Shown: positions 32,356 to 45,200, counted from the first letter of the stretch. The stretch: DNA of 64,000 nucleotides from Paenibacillus oralis (GCF_003863965.1 NZ_RRCN01000002.1:436569-500568); one strand, 5' to 3'. The notes: generated by a model from the letters alone, not told the origin. Numbers and translations are program-made.

Positions 32356-32775
32356 GTTTATCGGATAGACTTGTTTGAAAGAGAATAATAAAGAAAAGCT
32401 CTCCACTTGGAAGTTGGGCGAGTAAAGAGCGATTGCTAGGTCGATCCACTTAATATTTTTCGAGAAGAATTCAATATCTAAAAATCAGAAGCGTTCATCA
32501 ATTGTCAGCCGAGAGTTCCTCAAGCAGCTTTTCAAACTGTCCGCTGGCAAGGATCATCACAAGATTTAACCCTTCATAAGGACTATGTCGGAAAACGAAT
32601 TTTCCTTTTTTATTTTTATAAACATCAATATCATGGTTACCGTAAGCCATGCAGCTTTTTTCGCGGGTTTCCATCCAATATGGCCTGGAGTTGCCCCTTT
32701 AAATCTGCCTCCCAGATATTGATCTCATGACGGCTTTCACCAAGCGGTTTATCAGGCTCCGGCATCCGAAACTTA

Positions 32776-34190
32776 TTGAATCTCTCATGGCTAAAGCCAC
32801 GAGATTCTTGGGTAGTCCGTTCTTCTGAACAGAATTAGCACGTAATGTGCCACCAAGCTATCCCCGAAGTTCCTGCGGTTCCTGCAATTACGCAGATAGG
32901 AGTCTCTTGCCTTCGGCAAGGATGTTTTTACTTGCATTAATATCCCGATCATGGCGGGTATGGCAGGCCGGACATATCCACTCACGAATATGAAGGTCTT
33001 TAACTTCTTTATTTTGGTAACCACAACACGAACAGAGTTGAGAAGAGGCGAAAGTTCGGCCTACGGCAACAACCATTCGCCCATACCACTTTGCCTTATA
33101 TTCAAGCATCGTTCTAAATTGATACCAGGACACTTCACCAATCGCTTTGGCCAGATTATGATTTTTCATCAGGTTAGACACCTGCAAATCTTCAATCGCA
33201 ATCATATCGTGGTTTTTGACAATATACGTTGAAAGCTTTTGCAAGTAGTCTGTACGGCAGTTGGCAATGCCTTCATGGATTCGGGCGACCTTCACTCGTT
33301 GTTTATTCCAACCCGAGGAACCTTTCAACCGTCTGGAAAGAATCCGCTGTTCACGAATAAGTTTTTGTTCCATCTTTCGCAGGAAATTCGGATTCTCGAA
33401 TACTTCACCGCTGGATAATACCGCGAAATCTTTGATTCCTAAGTCAATTCCGACTGCTTGGTTTGTTTTTGGCAGGGGGTGTACGTTGGTTTCCACTAAC
33501 AGCGAAACAAAGTATTTACCGGAAGGATTACGCCTAATCGTCGCATGCATTATACGACCTTCTACTTCTCTTGACTTGGCAAACCTTACTAAACCTAATT
33601 TAGGGAGTTTCATCTTGTTGCCAATGATCGAAATATTTCCATTGGTATAGTTAGTTTGATACGACTGAACCGGCTTCTTTTTACTCTTAAATCTCGGTGC
33701 GTCAGTTTGTTTCTTAAAAAACCGGTTAAACGAATCCGCCAGATTTTTCAAGGCATTTTGCAAAGAAAATTTGTCCGGTTCTTTTAGCCATTCGAGTTCT
33801 TGTTTCAATTTCGTGAGTTCGGCAGAACATGCAGCATACGACAATCCTTTTCCTGTGCTGCGGTAAGCTTTATTCCATACTCCCAAAAAGTGGTTAATAC
33901 AAAACGGGAACAGCCGATCGTCTTGTTGATGAGAACAGCCTGATCTTGGCTTGGGTAGATGCGAAATTTATAGGCTTTATGTACAAGCATGAACTCACTT
34001 CACTTTCTGATCTTGAATATACTTTTGGATTTGTAGGTTCGCTCACCGTAGTAACAAAATAGGATGATTCATCACTATAATAATTTTACTATAAGTAACA
34101 ACCATGTCGCTTCATTGTCATGTCCAATGACATGCCTGAACCGAAGTTTTCTTACTCATGACTAAAGTCGCGAGTTTGCGAAAACTCGTT
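32776..34190 (-). mobile_element. IS200/IS605-family element of IS1341 type (tnpB only)
   Basis: There is no tnpA. Subterminal imperfect hairpins occur at both ends: CTCATGGCTAAAGCCACGAG (32783 on) and CTCATGACTAAAGTCGCGAG (34156 on). On the minus strand the left end follows TTGAT (34191-34195), the target motif used by ISDra2-like elements, and the right end closes with TTCAAT next to the interrupted gene. The exact boundaries come from the in-frame repair of that gene. The right end downstream of tnpB is where a guide (omega) RNA would be encoded, about 32776-32900. Confidence 0.75.
32888..33990 (-). pseudogene. tnpB: TnpB RNA-guided nuclease, frameshifted
   Basis: ATG 33990 opens MLVHKAYKFRIYPSQDQAVL and the frame shifts near 33895: the sequence continues in another frame as LGVWNKAYRSTGKGLSYAAC to 32888. 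A lost T in the FVFN codons would explain it. The RuvC residues are present (Asp in GIDLGIKDF, Glu in IAIEDLQVSNL, Asp in HDRDINASKN) as is the zinc finger CSCCGYQ ... WICPAC. Total length without the shift is about 367 aa, normal for IS1341 TnpB. As sequenced it is probably inactive. Confidence 0.85.
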
Positions 34191-34396
34191 ATCAAATAGT
34201 GATGGGTGGTTTGCTGGGATCTTTTTAAAGACCTCCAAGATTTCAACGTCCTCTCTAGTAATCCACTCAGACATGGGTAGCACCTCGCCTTTTCTATTTA
34301 TTTTGATTATATCATTACTGATCTCAACGGATCTTGAAATTTAGGTTCAAAAAGAATCACAGAGTTCATCTATTATTTACAAGGGTCAATTGATTC

Positions 34397-34500
34397 TATA
34401 TAATGATGGTAATCGCATACTCGAAAAGTGGAAGCACCACTGGAAAGGCATTACGCCTATTCAGCGGTGCTTCCTTTTTTGGTTGCATTTTTATTTCTCA
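34397..34500 (+). promoter_or_regulatory. Family-2 leader F1
   Basis: TATAAT (34399-34404), GATGGTAATCGCATACTCG, then GGAAGCACC (34430-34438) pairing with GGTGCTTCC (34466-34474) around an inner GGCATTACGCC stem, and TTTTTT. The ribosome site TGGAGG of the SLH gene is at 34574. Confidence 0.8.
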
Positions 34501-34586
34501 AAATGACTCCGATAAGAGGGGGGCTGCAATGTATTAATAATCGAAAAAAGAAGACTCGATTTTCAAAAATACAATGGAGGTACTCA

Positions 34587-37500
34587 ATGAAAAAGAACTT
34601 GTTCAAAGTAGCTCTCGCTCTTCAAGTCGGCCTGCTCTCATTTGGAAGTTTCGGGCCAATAGCGAGTGTTTCCTACGCTGCAACAGGGAACATTAAACCG
34701 AATACTCCCGGGATTTATTCGGTATCCGATGGACAATGGGCTAATTCAACATCGATCAACATTATGTTCACTTACAGCGATCCGGATGGAAATGCACAAC
34801 AATCCTATCAAATTCAGCGATCCTATGATAACTGGGCCACAACAGAGTTTGATTCAGGCGAAATGCCGGCGAGGACGCAACATACGCTTACAGGCTCACG
34901 TCAAGGCGACAACTACGTACGAGTAAGGGTTAAGGACTCAATCGGAGATTGGTCGGATTGGGGGTACGTTCATTTTAACGTAGACTCGTTTAGTCCGAAT
35001 CCATTTACTGTTAGTCCCATTCAATTTTCGAACGACCCGAATGGATCATATCGCATACTAGCGCAGAACGTAACTGATAACATCGGGATTAAACGTGTGA
35101 ACTTCCAATCTGAGTACAATGGGGCTTGGACTGATCATGGGAATGGTTCTTCTACAGGTGGCGATCAGTGGTACATGGACCTGCCAAAGAGGGGCGAAGG
35201 ACTTCATACAATTAAGATCACCGCATATGACTTCGCGGACAATTATTATGGACCGGTATTTGCACAGTATCGGGTAGATACTGTGGCACCATCGGCACCT
35301 GCAGTTACCCCTTCCACGACGGAGTGGACTAACGGTGATGTTACCGTAACGATTTCTCATGGAAGCGACTCCAACTCCGGGATCAACCGGACCGAATTCA
35401 GGTTGGATGGCGCAAAGGATCAAGACTGGACTCCTTATACAGGAACTCTGGCCATTACCAATGAGGGCCAGACAACCGTCACTGCCCGGACGATTGATAA
35501 CGCCGGAAATATAAGTACTACCACATCAGCATTGGTAAAGATTGATAAGACAGGCCCTGCTGGGCCGGAGATTACACCGAGTACGACAGACTGGACAAAT
35601 CAAGATGTCACTGTCAATATCGAACCAGGTTCGGATGCAGCCGCGGGGATAAACAGAACGGAATATCGCCTTGTCGGAGCAACCACCTTGAATTGGACCA
35701 CTTATAATGGACCAATCACGATTAGTGAATCCGGCGAAACAACCATTTACGCTCGTACGATTGATAACATCGACAATATCAGTTCAGAAAGTGCTTACGT
35801 GGTACGAATTGATAAAGACCCACCAACGAATCCGACCATTACTCCAAGCGTGGTAGGATGGACGAAAGATAACGTTGGTTTTACTATCGGGGATAGTACG
35901 GATGTGAACCCGATCACATATGAATTTAAAATTGGCAATGGTCCTTACGTTGAAGGAGCCAGCGATACGATTACGGATAATGGCGAAACGGTGGTGACCG
36001 CCCGGGCTAAAGACTCTCTCGGTAACATTGGAGCCGAAATCCCGCTATCGATCTACATCGATAAAGAACCGCCGACTATTTCGTATTCGACCAGCCAGCG
36101 TGATTGGGATTCGCAAGACATTGCACTGACAATCAATTACGACGATACTCTATCTGGCGTAAATGTAAACAAACGATTCTACAAGGTTACAAACAACCCG
36201 GCAGTTCCCGCTTCATGGGATATCGCAACGAGTGACGAACAGCCGGTCACTATAACCAGTGAAGGCGAATGGTATGTCCACGCAAAAGTAGAGGACCAGG
36301 TAGGCAATTCGGCTTCCTTAACAACATCCCATCTTCGGCTGCAAAGGCAGCCTGCTGAACCGGCGAACGTGGTCGTTAGCAACATAAGAGAAAACGAAGC
36401 AACAATTTCCTGGGATCTGCCTGCTGGCGGCACGTTGACAGATGGGTTTTCTTACGAAGTCACGAACCAGACGACCGGGCAAACCTGGACGGTATCTTAT
36501 CCGCAAAACTCCATTACGGATAACACGCTTCAAGGTGGAACAGTTTATCAATATGTCGTCAAAGCTATTAACCATGTAGGTAGCAGTGCGGACTCGGCTC
36601 CTGCCAGTGCGCTCACACTTCCAAAAGCACCGGTAAACATTACTGCCTATAAGGTCGATGGCAGACCGGACCAAGCGACGATTAGTTTTGACCCTGTTGA
36701 AAGTGCTACCGCATATCGGCTTGTGGCTAAAAACCCCAGTAATGCCGTCGTGTACGATCAAACTGTCACTGGCTCGGTATATCAACCTATCGAAAATCTT
36801 TCTCCGGGTCTGAATTATTCCATTTCTGTCAGTGCAATCAACACGACAGGCGAAGGGGCGAGTTCGAATATCAGCTTCCTTTCCTTACCGAACACGCCGG
36901 GCAACTTCAATACCGTAACCATCCAAAAAGATAACATTCGATTGGGGTGGAGTTCCGTAACGTCCGCGACTTACTATAACCTGGAACGGGACGGGGAACA
37001 GATTTATCACGGAAGCGGGACCATATTCCAAGACGTGGGACTTGAAAGCGGCACGTCTTATGCGTACCTTCTCTACGCAGAGAACCAAACGGGTGACGGT
37101 ATTTCAGGGATATTGACTGTCATGACTCTTCCAGCAGCAATATCAGAGCTTCAAATATCTCAACAAACCACAAATAGTTTCTTGCTGAACTGGAACGCCG
37201 TTAAAGGAGCAGAGAATTATGTGGTCAAAGTAAACGACAAAACGGTTACTTTGGGGGCGGATGAAACGAGCTATTTGGTTGAGGGACTTGAGGCAGGCGT
37301 TTCGTATCCGGTCGAGGTTTATCCGACGAATACAAGTGGAGCAGGGGAATCGGTTTTCAATACGGGTCTTACAATTCCGGACATTCCAACTGGAATGATT
37401 GCGGCATCAGAAGAAACATCCAGTGTTCTTACTTGGAGCCCGGTTCCAGGAGCGACGAAATACCGAGTGACAACTGGAGGAAGGTCCCAAGAGGTATCCG

Positions 37501-39104
37501 GGACCACAGCTACTATTGAAGGTCTCGAGGGAAGTAAATCATATCCCTATACCATTGAAGCTGGCAATGCTTCGGGTTATGGTGATGCCGCGTCCGGCAC
37601 ACTACTTACTAAACCGCACCAACCGACCAATATCCATGAAGCTGGACGTACAGAGCAATCCGTTGAGCTTGCATGGGATGCAGACCCGACCGCTACAGTT
37701 TATACAATCATTCAAGATGGGGTGGGTACTCTTGCAACGGTGCAAAACAGCACTTACAAAATTGAAGGGTTGACTGCGGCGACGGGGTACAAATTCACGA
37801 TCGTAAGTACGAACGCATCCGGCGACAGCACTCCAGCTGTATTCAACTGGGTATCTCAAACTTTGCCGGTTGCAAATGTGATAGCGACACCTGGGACAAC
37901 GACAGCTCAACTGAGCTGGGATGCTGCTGAAGGGGCTACAGGTTACGTGATTTTAAATGGAAACACCGAAATCTATCGGGGTACAGAACCAACTGCGAAA
38001 ATATCGGGATTATCCGATGGGCAAGAGTATACGTTTGTGATAAAAGCTTTGAATTCCTTGGGCATTGGTTCGACTGGAACATCGGTTTCCTTTAAGCAGA
38101 AACCGAAAACACCTGCAGCAGTTACGGCATCTGTAACGAGCTCCACGGTAACGCTGAATCTCTCTGCCACACAAGTTGTAGGGGCAGATGAGTACATCGT
38201 TGAGCGGGATGGGAAAGAAATTACCAAGATCCCAGCTACCGATACCTCGTACACGGACAGCAAACTGGAATCACGTACCACGTACAAGTACACGGTAAAA
38301 GCATCGAATGCATCAGGTGTAAGCGATGGCTTTGACGTAACGATTACAACCAGCGCTCTTAACAGTGGGGGCGGTGGAGGTGGTGGTGGAGGCGGTGGAG
38401 TTCCTCCTACAACGCCACCTACCCAAACCAAAACGAATGAAGGAACAGATAAAAATAGTAAGTCGTCCAACGATAAGGGAGCTAACAACGGTTCCAACGG
38501 CTCCAAAGGCTCTAATAGCTATAATGGCTCCAATGGAACAAGCACGAAAAATGAGGTGAGATTTACCGATATCGACAAGACGTTCAACAAAGATCAAATC
38601 CTTGAGCTTGCCGAAGCGGGAATTATTTCGGGTGTTTCCGATAAATCCTTCGAGCCGAATCGTCCGATTAATCGCGCAGAATATGTTGCGCTTATCGTGC
38701 GTCTGATGAGGCTCGATACAAAACAAACCACGGCCACCATGTTCAAGGATGTTAAAGCTTCAGATTGGTTTGCTTCTTCCATCGCGGCTGCACTAGCCCA
38801 TAAACTGGTTGAAGGCGTTAGCCAAGACTCCTTCGAGCCTCAAGCCATGATTTCGCGGGAGCAGGCGGCAAAAATCATCGCGAACGTACTTCGGACTCTT
38901 GAAAAAACAGAGGCTAAAGGCGAAGTGAACTTTACAGATAAAACCCAAATTTCGTCTTGGGTCCTCGATGATCTCGCATATCTGGTTGAGAAAGATCTGA
39001 TCCGTGGATATGAGGATGGAACCTTCAAACCGAAGAACAAACTCAGCCGCGCCGAAGCAGTCGCTCTGATTTACAACCTGAAGAATTATTTAGGGAATCG
39101 GTAA
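34587..39104 (+). CDS. Giant S-layer-homology / fibronectin-III surface protein, 1505 aa
   Basis: Order seen: signal peptide (MKKNLFKVALALQVGLLSFG, cleavage near ASVSYAA), Ig-like/OmpL47-type repeats (about 135-590; recurring TPSTTEWTNGDVTVTISHGS and ARTIDNAGNIS phrases), about ten fibronectin type III repeats (590-1255), a Gly run (near 1260) and Ser/Asn linker, then three SLH domains (about 1321-1505) ending RAEAVALIYNL. SLH domains bind pyruvylated wall polymer, so the protein is wall-anchored and exposed, likely an adhesin or glycan-binding factor. ATG 34587 follows TGGAGG; the upstream open frame crosses the leader terminator and is not used. Paralogue of the next gene. Confidence 0.9.
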   Translation: MKKNLFKVALALQVGLLSFGSFGPIASVSYAATGNIKPNTPGIYSVSDGQWANSTSINIMFTYSDPDGNAQQSYQIQRSYDNWATTEFDSGEMPARTQHTLTGSRQGDNYVRVRVKDSIGDWSDWGYVHFNVDSFSPNPFTVSPIQFSNDPNGSYRILAQNVTDNIGIKRVNFQSEYNGAWTDHGNGSSTGGDQWYMDLPKRGEGLHTIKITAYDFADNYYGPVFAQYRVDTVAPSAPAVTPSTTEWTNGDVTVTISHGSDSNSGINRTEFRLDGAKDQDWTPYTGTLAITNEGQTTVTARTIDNAGNISTTTSALVKIDKTGPAGPEITPSTTDWTNQDVTVNIEPGSDAAAGINRTEYRLVGATTLNWTTYNGPITISESGETTIYARTIDNIDNISSESAYVVRIDKDPPTNPTITPSVVGWTKDNVGFTIGDSTDVNPITYEFKIGNGPYVEGASDTITDNGETVVTARAKDSLGNIGAEIPLSIYIDKEPPTISYSTSQRDWDSQDIALTINYDDTLSGVNVNKRFYKVTNNPAVPASWDIATSDEQPVTITSEGEWYVHAKVEDQVGNSASLTTSHLRLQRQPAEPANVVVSNIRENEATISWDLPAGGTLTDGFSYEVTNQTTGQTWTVSYPQNSITDNTLQGGTVYQYVVKAINHVGSSADSAPASALTLPKAPVNITAYKVDGRPDQATISFDPVESATAYRLVAKNPSNAVVYDQTVTGSVYQPIENLSPGLNYSISVSAINTTGEGASSNISFLSLPNTPGNFNTVTIQKDNIRLGWSSVTSATYYNLERDGEQIYHGSGTIFQDVGLESGTSYAYLLYAENQTGDGISGILTVMTLPAAISELQISQQTTNSFLLNWNAVKGAENYVVKVNDKTVTLGADETSYLVEGLEAGVSYPVEVYPTNTSGAGESVFNTGLTIPDIPTGMIAASEETSSVLTWSPVPGATKYRVTTGGRSQEVSGTTATIEGLEGSKSYPYTIEAGNASGYGDAASGTLLTKPHQPTNIHEAGRTEQSVELAWDADPTATVYTIIQDGVGTLATVQNSTYKIEGLTAATGYKFTIVSTNASGDSTPAVFNWVSQTLPVANVIATPGTTTAQLSWDAAEGATGYVILNGNTEIYRGTEPTAKISGLSDGQEYTFVIKALNSLGIGSTGTSVSFKQKPKTPAAVTASVTSSTVTLNLSATQVVGADEYIVERDGKEITKIPATDTSYTDSKLESRTTYKYTVKASNASGVSDGFDVTITTSALNSGGGGGGGGGGGVPPTTPPTQTKTNEGTDKNSKSSNDKGANNGSNGSKGSNSYNGSNGTSTKNEVRFTDIDKTFNKDQILELAEAGIISGVSDKSFEPNRPINRAEYVALIVRLMRLDTKQTTATMFKDVKASDWFASSIAAALAHKLVEGVSQDSFEPQAMISREQAAKIIANVLRTLEKTEAKGEVNFTDKTQISSWVLDDLAYLVEKDLIRGYEDGTFKPKNKLSRAEAVALIYNLKNYLGNR

Positions 39105-39157
39105 GGTGAATACTGCCCCGATTTGGGCGGCATTTTCTTTCATAATCATTTACAGAA

Positions 39158-39260
39158 CCCTATCATTAGCTTTATAATAATAGGTAATCAAATAACTGCG
39201 AACGGGGAAGCACCTCGATATTGGTTAAGCCAATATTGGGGTGCTTTTTTGTTTCTGCGG
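39158..39260 (+). promoter_or_regulatory. Family-2 leader F2
   Basis: TATAAT (39173-39178), AATAGGTAATCAAATAACTG, CGAACGG, then GGAAGCACC pairing with GGTGCTTTTTT, with an inner ATATTGG/CCAATAT. Lies between the two SLH genes and gives the second its own transcript start. Confidence 0.8.
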
Positions 39261-39282
39261 ACAGAAAGGAAGGGAGACCCTT

Positions 39283-42200
39283 TTGAAGAGAAAAGGATTA
39301 AGGAAGACCTCCGAGACGATGGGGAAAGTATTGCTTGCCGTCGCTTTGCTTTCACCTCCATTGGCATCAACCGGGCTGCTAATGCCCTCAGCTTATGCTG
39401 CTGCTGTAGATAACATAACGGTTGTATCAGACACAGCAACACTGAAAGCTGTACAGTCTTCAGTGGTTAAGGTTGAGATGACTGATAAGGGAAGATATCG
39501 TATTATACTTCTCCCAAACACAAATGTGTTTTATGGAAGCGGCGAAGGCAACGTTTCTACAATTCTGGATTACAACGGTACAACGATTAATTTTAACTCG
39601 TTGCCATTAAACTATTTCCGGATCAACAACAATGTTATCGAAATGTCTCGCCAAAAAGATAGCTTAGAATTCATCCTCCGTGTATCCATTGTCAATGCAA
39701 CCTCACTCGGAGCATATATGAAGGTAGAATTGGAGGCCGTCAACCGGAGCGGGGGCAACCAAAACCTCGGAGGCACCTTTTATTGGGACACCAAGGTAAA
39801 CGACAATGACGGGTCCCCTTTTGAAGTGATTCCAAACGGTTGGAGGAACTATAGCGGCGGAGTTCAGGTCACTGCTTTTTACGCGAATACGTATAATGTT
39901 GTAGATGCCGACCGGATTTGGATGGGGCAGTATTCCAATCCCGATAATGCGAGCTTGAGCGGAGGAAGCTCGCCCTCCTACTATACTGTAGGACAAAAAA
40001 TTTCCGCATCTGATACCGCGGCTCAATTTTGGTGGAATCAACAGACGGTAAGTAATGGGGCATCCAGGAAGTTTTCAACAATTGTTGGTATCGGACCTCA
40101 AAATACTCCGCCGTCGTTTACGTTGTCATCACCAGCCTCCGGCCAGACTTTTTATAAAGGCCAGTCACTACAAATCACGGGTACAACTAAGGATTCGGAC
40201 GTTGGTGATGTACTGACTGTAAAATGGTCTATCGATGGTGGACCTGAAAACATTCTTAATACACTGACTGCGGATGGTTCCAATCAACAATTTACGATGA
40301 ATTATACGCTCCCTACCAACATGTCGGATGGAGCCCATACCCTTCAGGTTTGGGTAATGGATGACAAGGGAGGCGTTTCGAGTGTCAGCAACGTGAACTT
40401 CACAGTAAAGAGCTTCGTTATTCCAGGACAACCTGTTTTTAATGCAACGCAACCAAATGGCTTCGACATTTCTTGGGATAAGAAAGAAAACGATGCCTCC
40501 GTCACCTATGAGTTGTTGAATTCGACAACAAACCAAACCATTAATACAGGCACAGCAAACAGTACGACCGTGACGGGCTTGACCCCGAACACCAGTTACT
40601 CATTTGTGGTTCGTGCCAAAAACTCCAGTGGTGAATATACAAGCTATTCGCCAGTATCAAACCTATTTACACTTGCCAACGCTCCAGCGTCGGCTTCCAT
40701 TACGCAATCTGGTAACTCACCGCATGCAACGTGGTCTGCTAACGGAAATCCGACAGGAACAACGTATAAATATGAGCTCAGGGATCAGGGCGGGGCAGTT
40801 GTAAAGAGCGGAACAACCACTTCCACCTCAACGAGCATCCCGCTGGATGGGGTTCCCGATGGTCGCTACAACTTGTTTGTTTGTGCGATCAATGGTAATG
40901 GAATTTCGACAACATACGCTTCGGCCGGCCAGGTATTAAAGGATACGACTGCTCCTACAGCTCCTGGTGTATCCATTGCTCCAAGCACATGGACAAATAG
41001 CAGCGCCACCGTGACCATCACCCACGGAACCGATAATCTGAGTGGAGTGCAAAAGAGCCAATATAAAATTGGGTCGGCAGGAACATGGGTGGATTACACC
41101 ACCCCATTCACAATTTCGACGGAAGGCTTGCAGGATGTATATGCCCGGACCTTCGATAATTTCGGAAACATCAGCTCTGTGGCATCGTCGACTGCTCTTA
41201 TCGATAAAACGGCTCCGATGCAGCCATCCATTTCATTGAATCCCTTGGGGTGGACAAGCTCCAGTGTCACCGTAACGATTACACCCGGCAGCGACACACT
41301 CAGTGGCGTTCTGAAGACACAGTACAAAATTGGCCCTGGTGGATCTTGGGCTGACTACACTGCACCGATTACGATCTCTGCTGAAGGTCTATCGGATGTT
41401 TATGCACGTACGATCGACTACGCTTCTAATGTAAGTTCGGAAGCTACCGTAACAGCGAAGATTGATAAGACTGCGCCATCCGCCCCTGCGATAACGCTCA
41501 GTGATTCCAACTGGAGCAACAAAGATGTCACATTTACCATTAGCAGTGGTGCGGATAACGGCAGCGGCGTTGCCAAAAACCAATACAAGATTGGGGCAGG
41601 AGCATGGGTGGATTATACGGGAATTGTCACCATTTCGACTGAGGGTCAAACTGATATTTATGCCCGGACCGTTGACAATGTAGGCAATATAAGCACTCAG
41701 ACTGTTGCGAGGGCGCTGATCGATAAGACACCACCATCAGATCCTCAGGTGCTGTTGAGCGAATCAACTTGGACCCAGAAACCCGTCACTTTTTCAATCG
41801 GCGGCAGCTCTGACGTAAATCCCATCACATATGAGTATAAGATAAACGGTGGGGATTATAAGGTCGGTACCTCGGGGACGATAAGTGAAAATGGAGTCAC
41901 CACGATTACTGTTCGGGCGAGTGATTCTGTAGGAAATATCAGCAATGAAATATCCAAGAAGATTTACGTTGATGCTGTTGATCCATTCATTTCTATTGGG
42001 CCTAACACGCAGGATTGGACGGACAAGGATGTCAAGGTCACGATTAATTACTCTGATGAACATTCGGGTGTAGACCCAAATAAGCGGTTCTACAAAGTGA
42101 CGAGCAGCCCTAATCTTCCGACAAGTTGGGAGACGGCCACTTCGAATAACCAAGAGGTAATGATTCAATCGGAAGGCGTTTGGTATGTACATGCTAAAGT

Positions 42201-45200
42201 TGAAGATCTTGCCGGTAATACATTCCAAACAACGTCTTCTGAGATTCGTCTGCAGCGAATGCCTCAAATTCCCGTGAACTTGAGAGTGACACAGGTGACC
42301 GAAAAAACTGCGCAATTGACGTTTGACCTTCCAGCAGGAGTTCTCAGTGATGGTTATCAATATGAGGTCAAAAACAGTACTACAGGTAAAAGCTGGTTGC
42401 TTGATCATCCGAGCAATACGATTACCGATCTATCGCTTGAAGGTGATCATGCCTATGAGTATCAGGTCAGGGCAATTAACCATGTAGGGTCAAGTCCATT
42501 CGGCAATTCGGTATCTGCATTGACGCTGCCCAAGCCACCGGATAACCTTGTTGTTCAGAGCGTAGGCACGGATTATAGCCGGGCAACCGTTTCATTTGAT
42601 CCTGTTGATAGCGCATCTTACTATCGGATCGTTGCAAAAGACAAAAACGATAATATTGTCTATAATGAAACGGTAACAGATACCGTGTATCAACCTGTCG
42701 ATGGGTTGGATGCTGGAACCATGTACACGATCTCTGTGAGTGGCATTAATGCTTCCGGTGAGGGTACAAGCCGTAACGCTGGCTATCTCTCGTTACCAGC
42801 TGCTCCGGGCAATTTCAACAGTATTCAGATCGAAGAGACAGCGATTAAGTTGGGCTGGGAATCAGTGACCTCGGCAACGTATTTTTCGCTGAATCGGAAT
42901 GGCAGGCCAGTTTATGAAGGCCCGGAACTTCAGTTTTCAGATTCAGGTCTTGATTCGGGTACTATCTACAACTATAGCTTACGTGCTTTTAATGAAGCAG
43001 GTGAAGGCGAAAAGTCTGTTCTTGATGGGCTTATCACCTTGCCGGGTCACATTCAGAATCTTCACACATCCGACTATACAACGAATTCATTGCTTTTGAC
43101 ATGGGACGAGGTTCGCGGTGCGACACGGTACGTCATTATGGTAAATGGGAAACTGTATAAAACAGTTCCCGCCGGCCAACCGTCCTTGATGATCTCTGAT
43201 CTCGCTTCTGGAACAGAATATACCTTTTCAGTTTATGCGGTGAATGAGAGCGGGCAAGGCGTTGAAGCCTACACTTCCGGAACAACGATTCCTGACCAAG
43301 TGAGTGCCATTAACGCAACCGATATTCAAGAAACAGCAGGCAGGATCACGTGGGAGCCGGTACTGGGAGCCAATCGCTACCGTATTACCGTTGGAGATAA
43401 GATGTTTGAGGTGGCTGGCAACTTCTACGACATCCGCGGGCTTACCGGAAGCCAAAAATACCACTACTCTGTCGAAGCCGGTAACGAATCAGGTTATGGG
43501 AAGGCAACGGAGGGCGATTTTCTGACATTGCCGTATTCTCCGAATAATATTGAAGTTACGGCCACTACAGAATCCTCGATTGGTTTGAAGTGGGCTCCGG
43601 TAGAAACAGCATCTTCTTATATCGTAACAATGGATGGAAAAGTTGTTGGAACACCGGCATCCGCGGAAATTACCATAGAAGGGCTTACTGATGGCTCGAA
43701 TCATGTATTCACCATTCAAGCAGTTAACCTGAGCGGTGAAAGTCAAAAATCTATCTTTGGCTGGATGACGAAACCTATCGCACCAACAGTGGTCTGGACA
43801 AATCCGAACACCTACAGCACGGATGTAATGTGGGAGCCAGTAAACGGCGCGGAAGAGTATATTGTAGAAAGAGCAGAAACAGTTATTTATAGGGGCAAGG
43901 ACACCCGTTTCACCCTTACGGGACTCTCGGATGGCCAGGAGTATGATTACACGATCCGTGCAGTCAACGCTAATATGGTAAGTTCCTCGAAGACATCTTT
44001 CGGTTTCAAAACGCTGCCGCGCAAACCCGTAATCGTAACAGCGACAGAAGTACAAACCGCTACGTTGACTTTGGACCTTTCCAATACTCAAATGAATGGT
44101 ATCGACCGGTATGTCATCGGACGTAACGGAGATGTGATAGCGACGATTCCTTCTTCCCAAAAGTCTTATAAAGATGAAGGATTAGACGCGGGAACCGCCT
44201 ATACTTACTCGATACAGGGGCAGAATAAGTCGGGTTCAGGTGATGCTTTCTCCTTTAAGGCTACTACTCAAACTGATCCCGTGAATTTGAAAACAGTCAA
44301 GGTTGAACCAGGAACAAATCAATTGTATATCTCGTGGGGAAAGGTCAAAGGAGCTGCATCCTATCAGATCCGAAATACCGTTACTGGAGAAGTTTATACA
44401 ACTTCGACCACCGACGTTTCTGTTCCGAATTTGAATTCTGGAACCAACTATTCCTTCGAAATTGCAGCAGTTAATATCAATGGTGTTGTTTCCAAATCTG
44501 TTGCCTTTACAGGTCTGACGAAGCCGGCAGAACCGGCCACGGCTAGTATTGGCCGGGTGAGTGATTCCTCTATTACCATCGACTTGACACAAACATCTGT
44601 CCAAGGTGCTGATGAATTTATCATAGAGCGCGGTGGAAAAGAGATTGGTCGTGTCTCCGCAGGAATCGACTCCTATGAAGAAAAGGGCCTTGAGGCTGGA
44701 CAGGTTTACACTTACGTGATTAAGGCAGGCAATAAGTCAGGAATGAGCGATCATGGATTTTCTCTCACTGCAAAGACGGTTCCTGCGAGTATTGATAAAC
44801 TTGCAGAGGCCACTGCAGTCACTGAGAACAGCGCAACTGTTTCGTGGGATAAGGTGAAGGGTGCAGATGGGTACAGGGTATTCATTGGAACAAGACTTAT
44901 CACAACGACGGCCGAAACCACTGCTACGATCGATAATCTTGTCAGTGCCAAGGCATATGATAATATCAGTATTGTGGCGTTCAACGACGCAGGGGATGCC
45001 ATGCCTATTCGAGTAAAGGAATTTGAAACTCTTCCTGTTATTAAGGGTCTCGATGTTATTTCGAAACCTGGAACTACAAAGGCGAAGCTTTCTTGGACTC
45101 TCCCGTCAAAAAATGAGATCTTTGTCCTCGTGTATAAGGGAAAGGAGATTTACCGAGGGAAAGAACGTGAGTTTATGGCCGCCGGCTTTACGCCTGGTGA

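Larger units (their letters stand above)
32498..34274 (-). pseudogene. Small hypothetical gene split by an IS605-type element
   Basis: ATG 34274 with GCGAGGTG upstream opens MSEWITREDVEILEVFKKIP and runs to CACTATTTGAT, where the IS begins. After the IS the frame resumes AAG TTT CGG ATG CCG (KFRMPEPDKPLGESRHEINI), so excision restores an uninterrupted join. A further frame change near 32660-32675 leads to the last 58 codons (ATG 32674, AYGNHDIDVYKNKKGKFVFR ... to TGA 32498-32500), which may be the gene's true end or a second overlapping gene. No family is recognised. Confidence 0.65.

Noticed and set aside
1..34000. Prophage
   Set aside because: Several small genes have a phage-like tone, but no terminase, portal, capsid, tail or lysis gene is present.
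34428..34586. Upstream N-terminal extension of the first SLH protein
   Set aside because: The extension would translate the leader terminator; ATG 34587 has TGGAGG and opens a proper signal peptide.
36179..38726. Long minus-strand ORFs inside the SLH genes
   Set aside because: They are shadows of the repetitive plus-strand coding sequence, without ribosome sites or protein-like composition.
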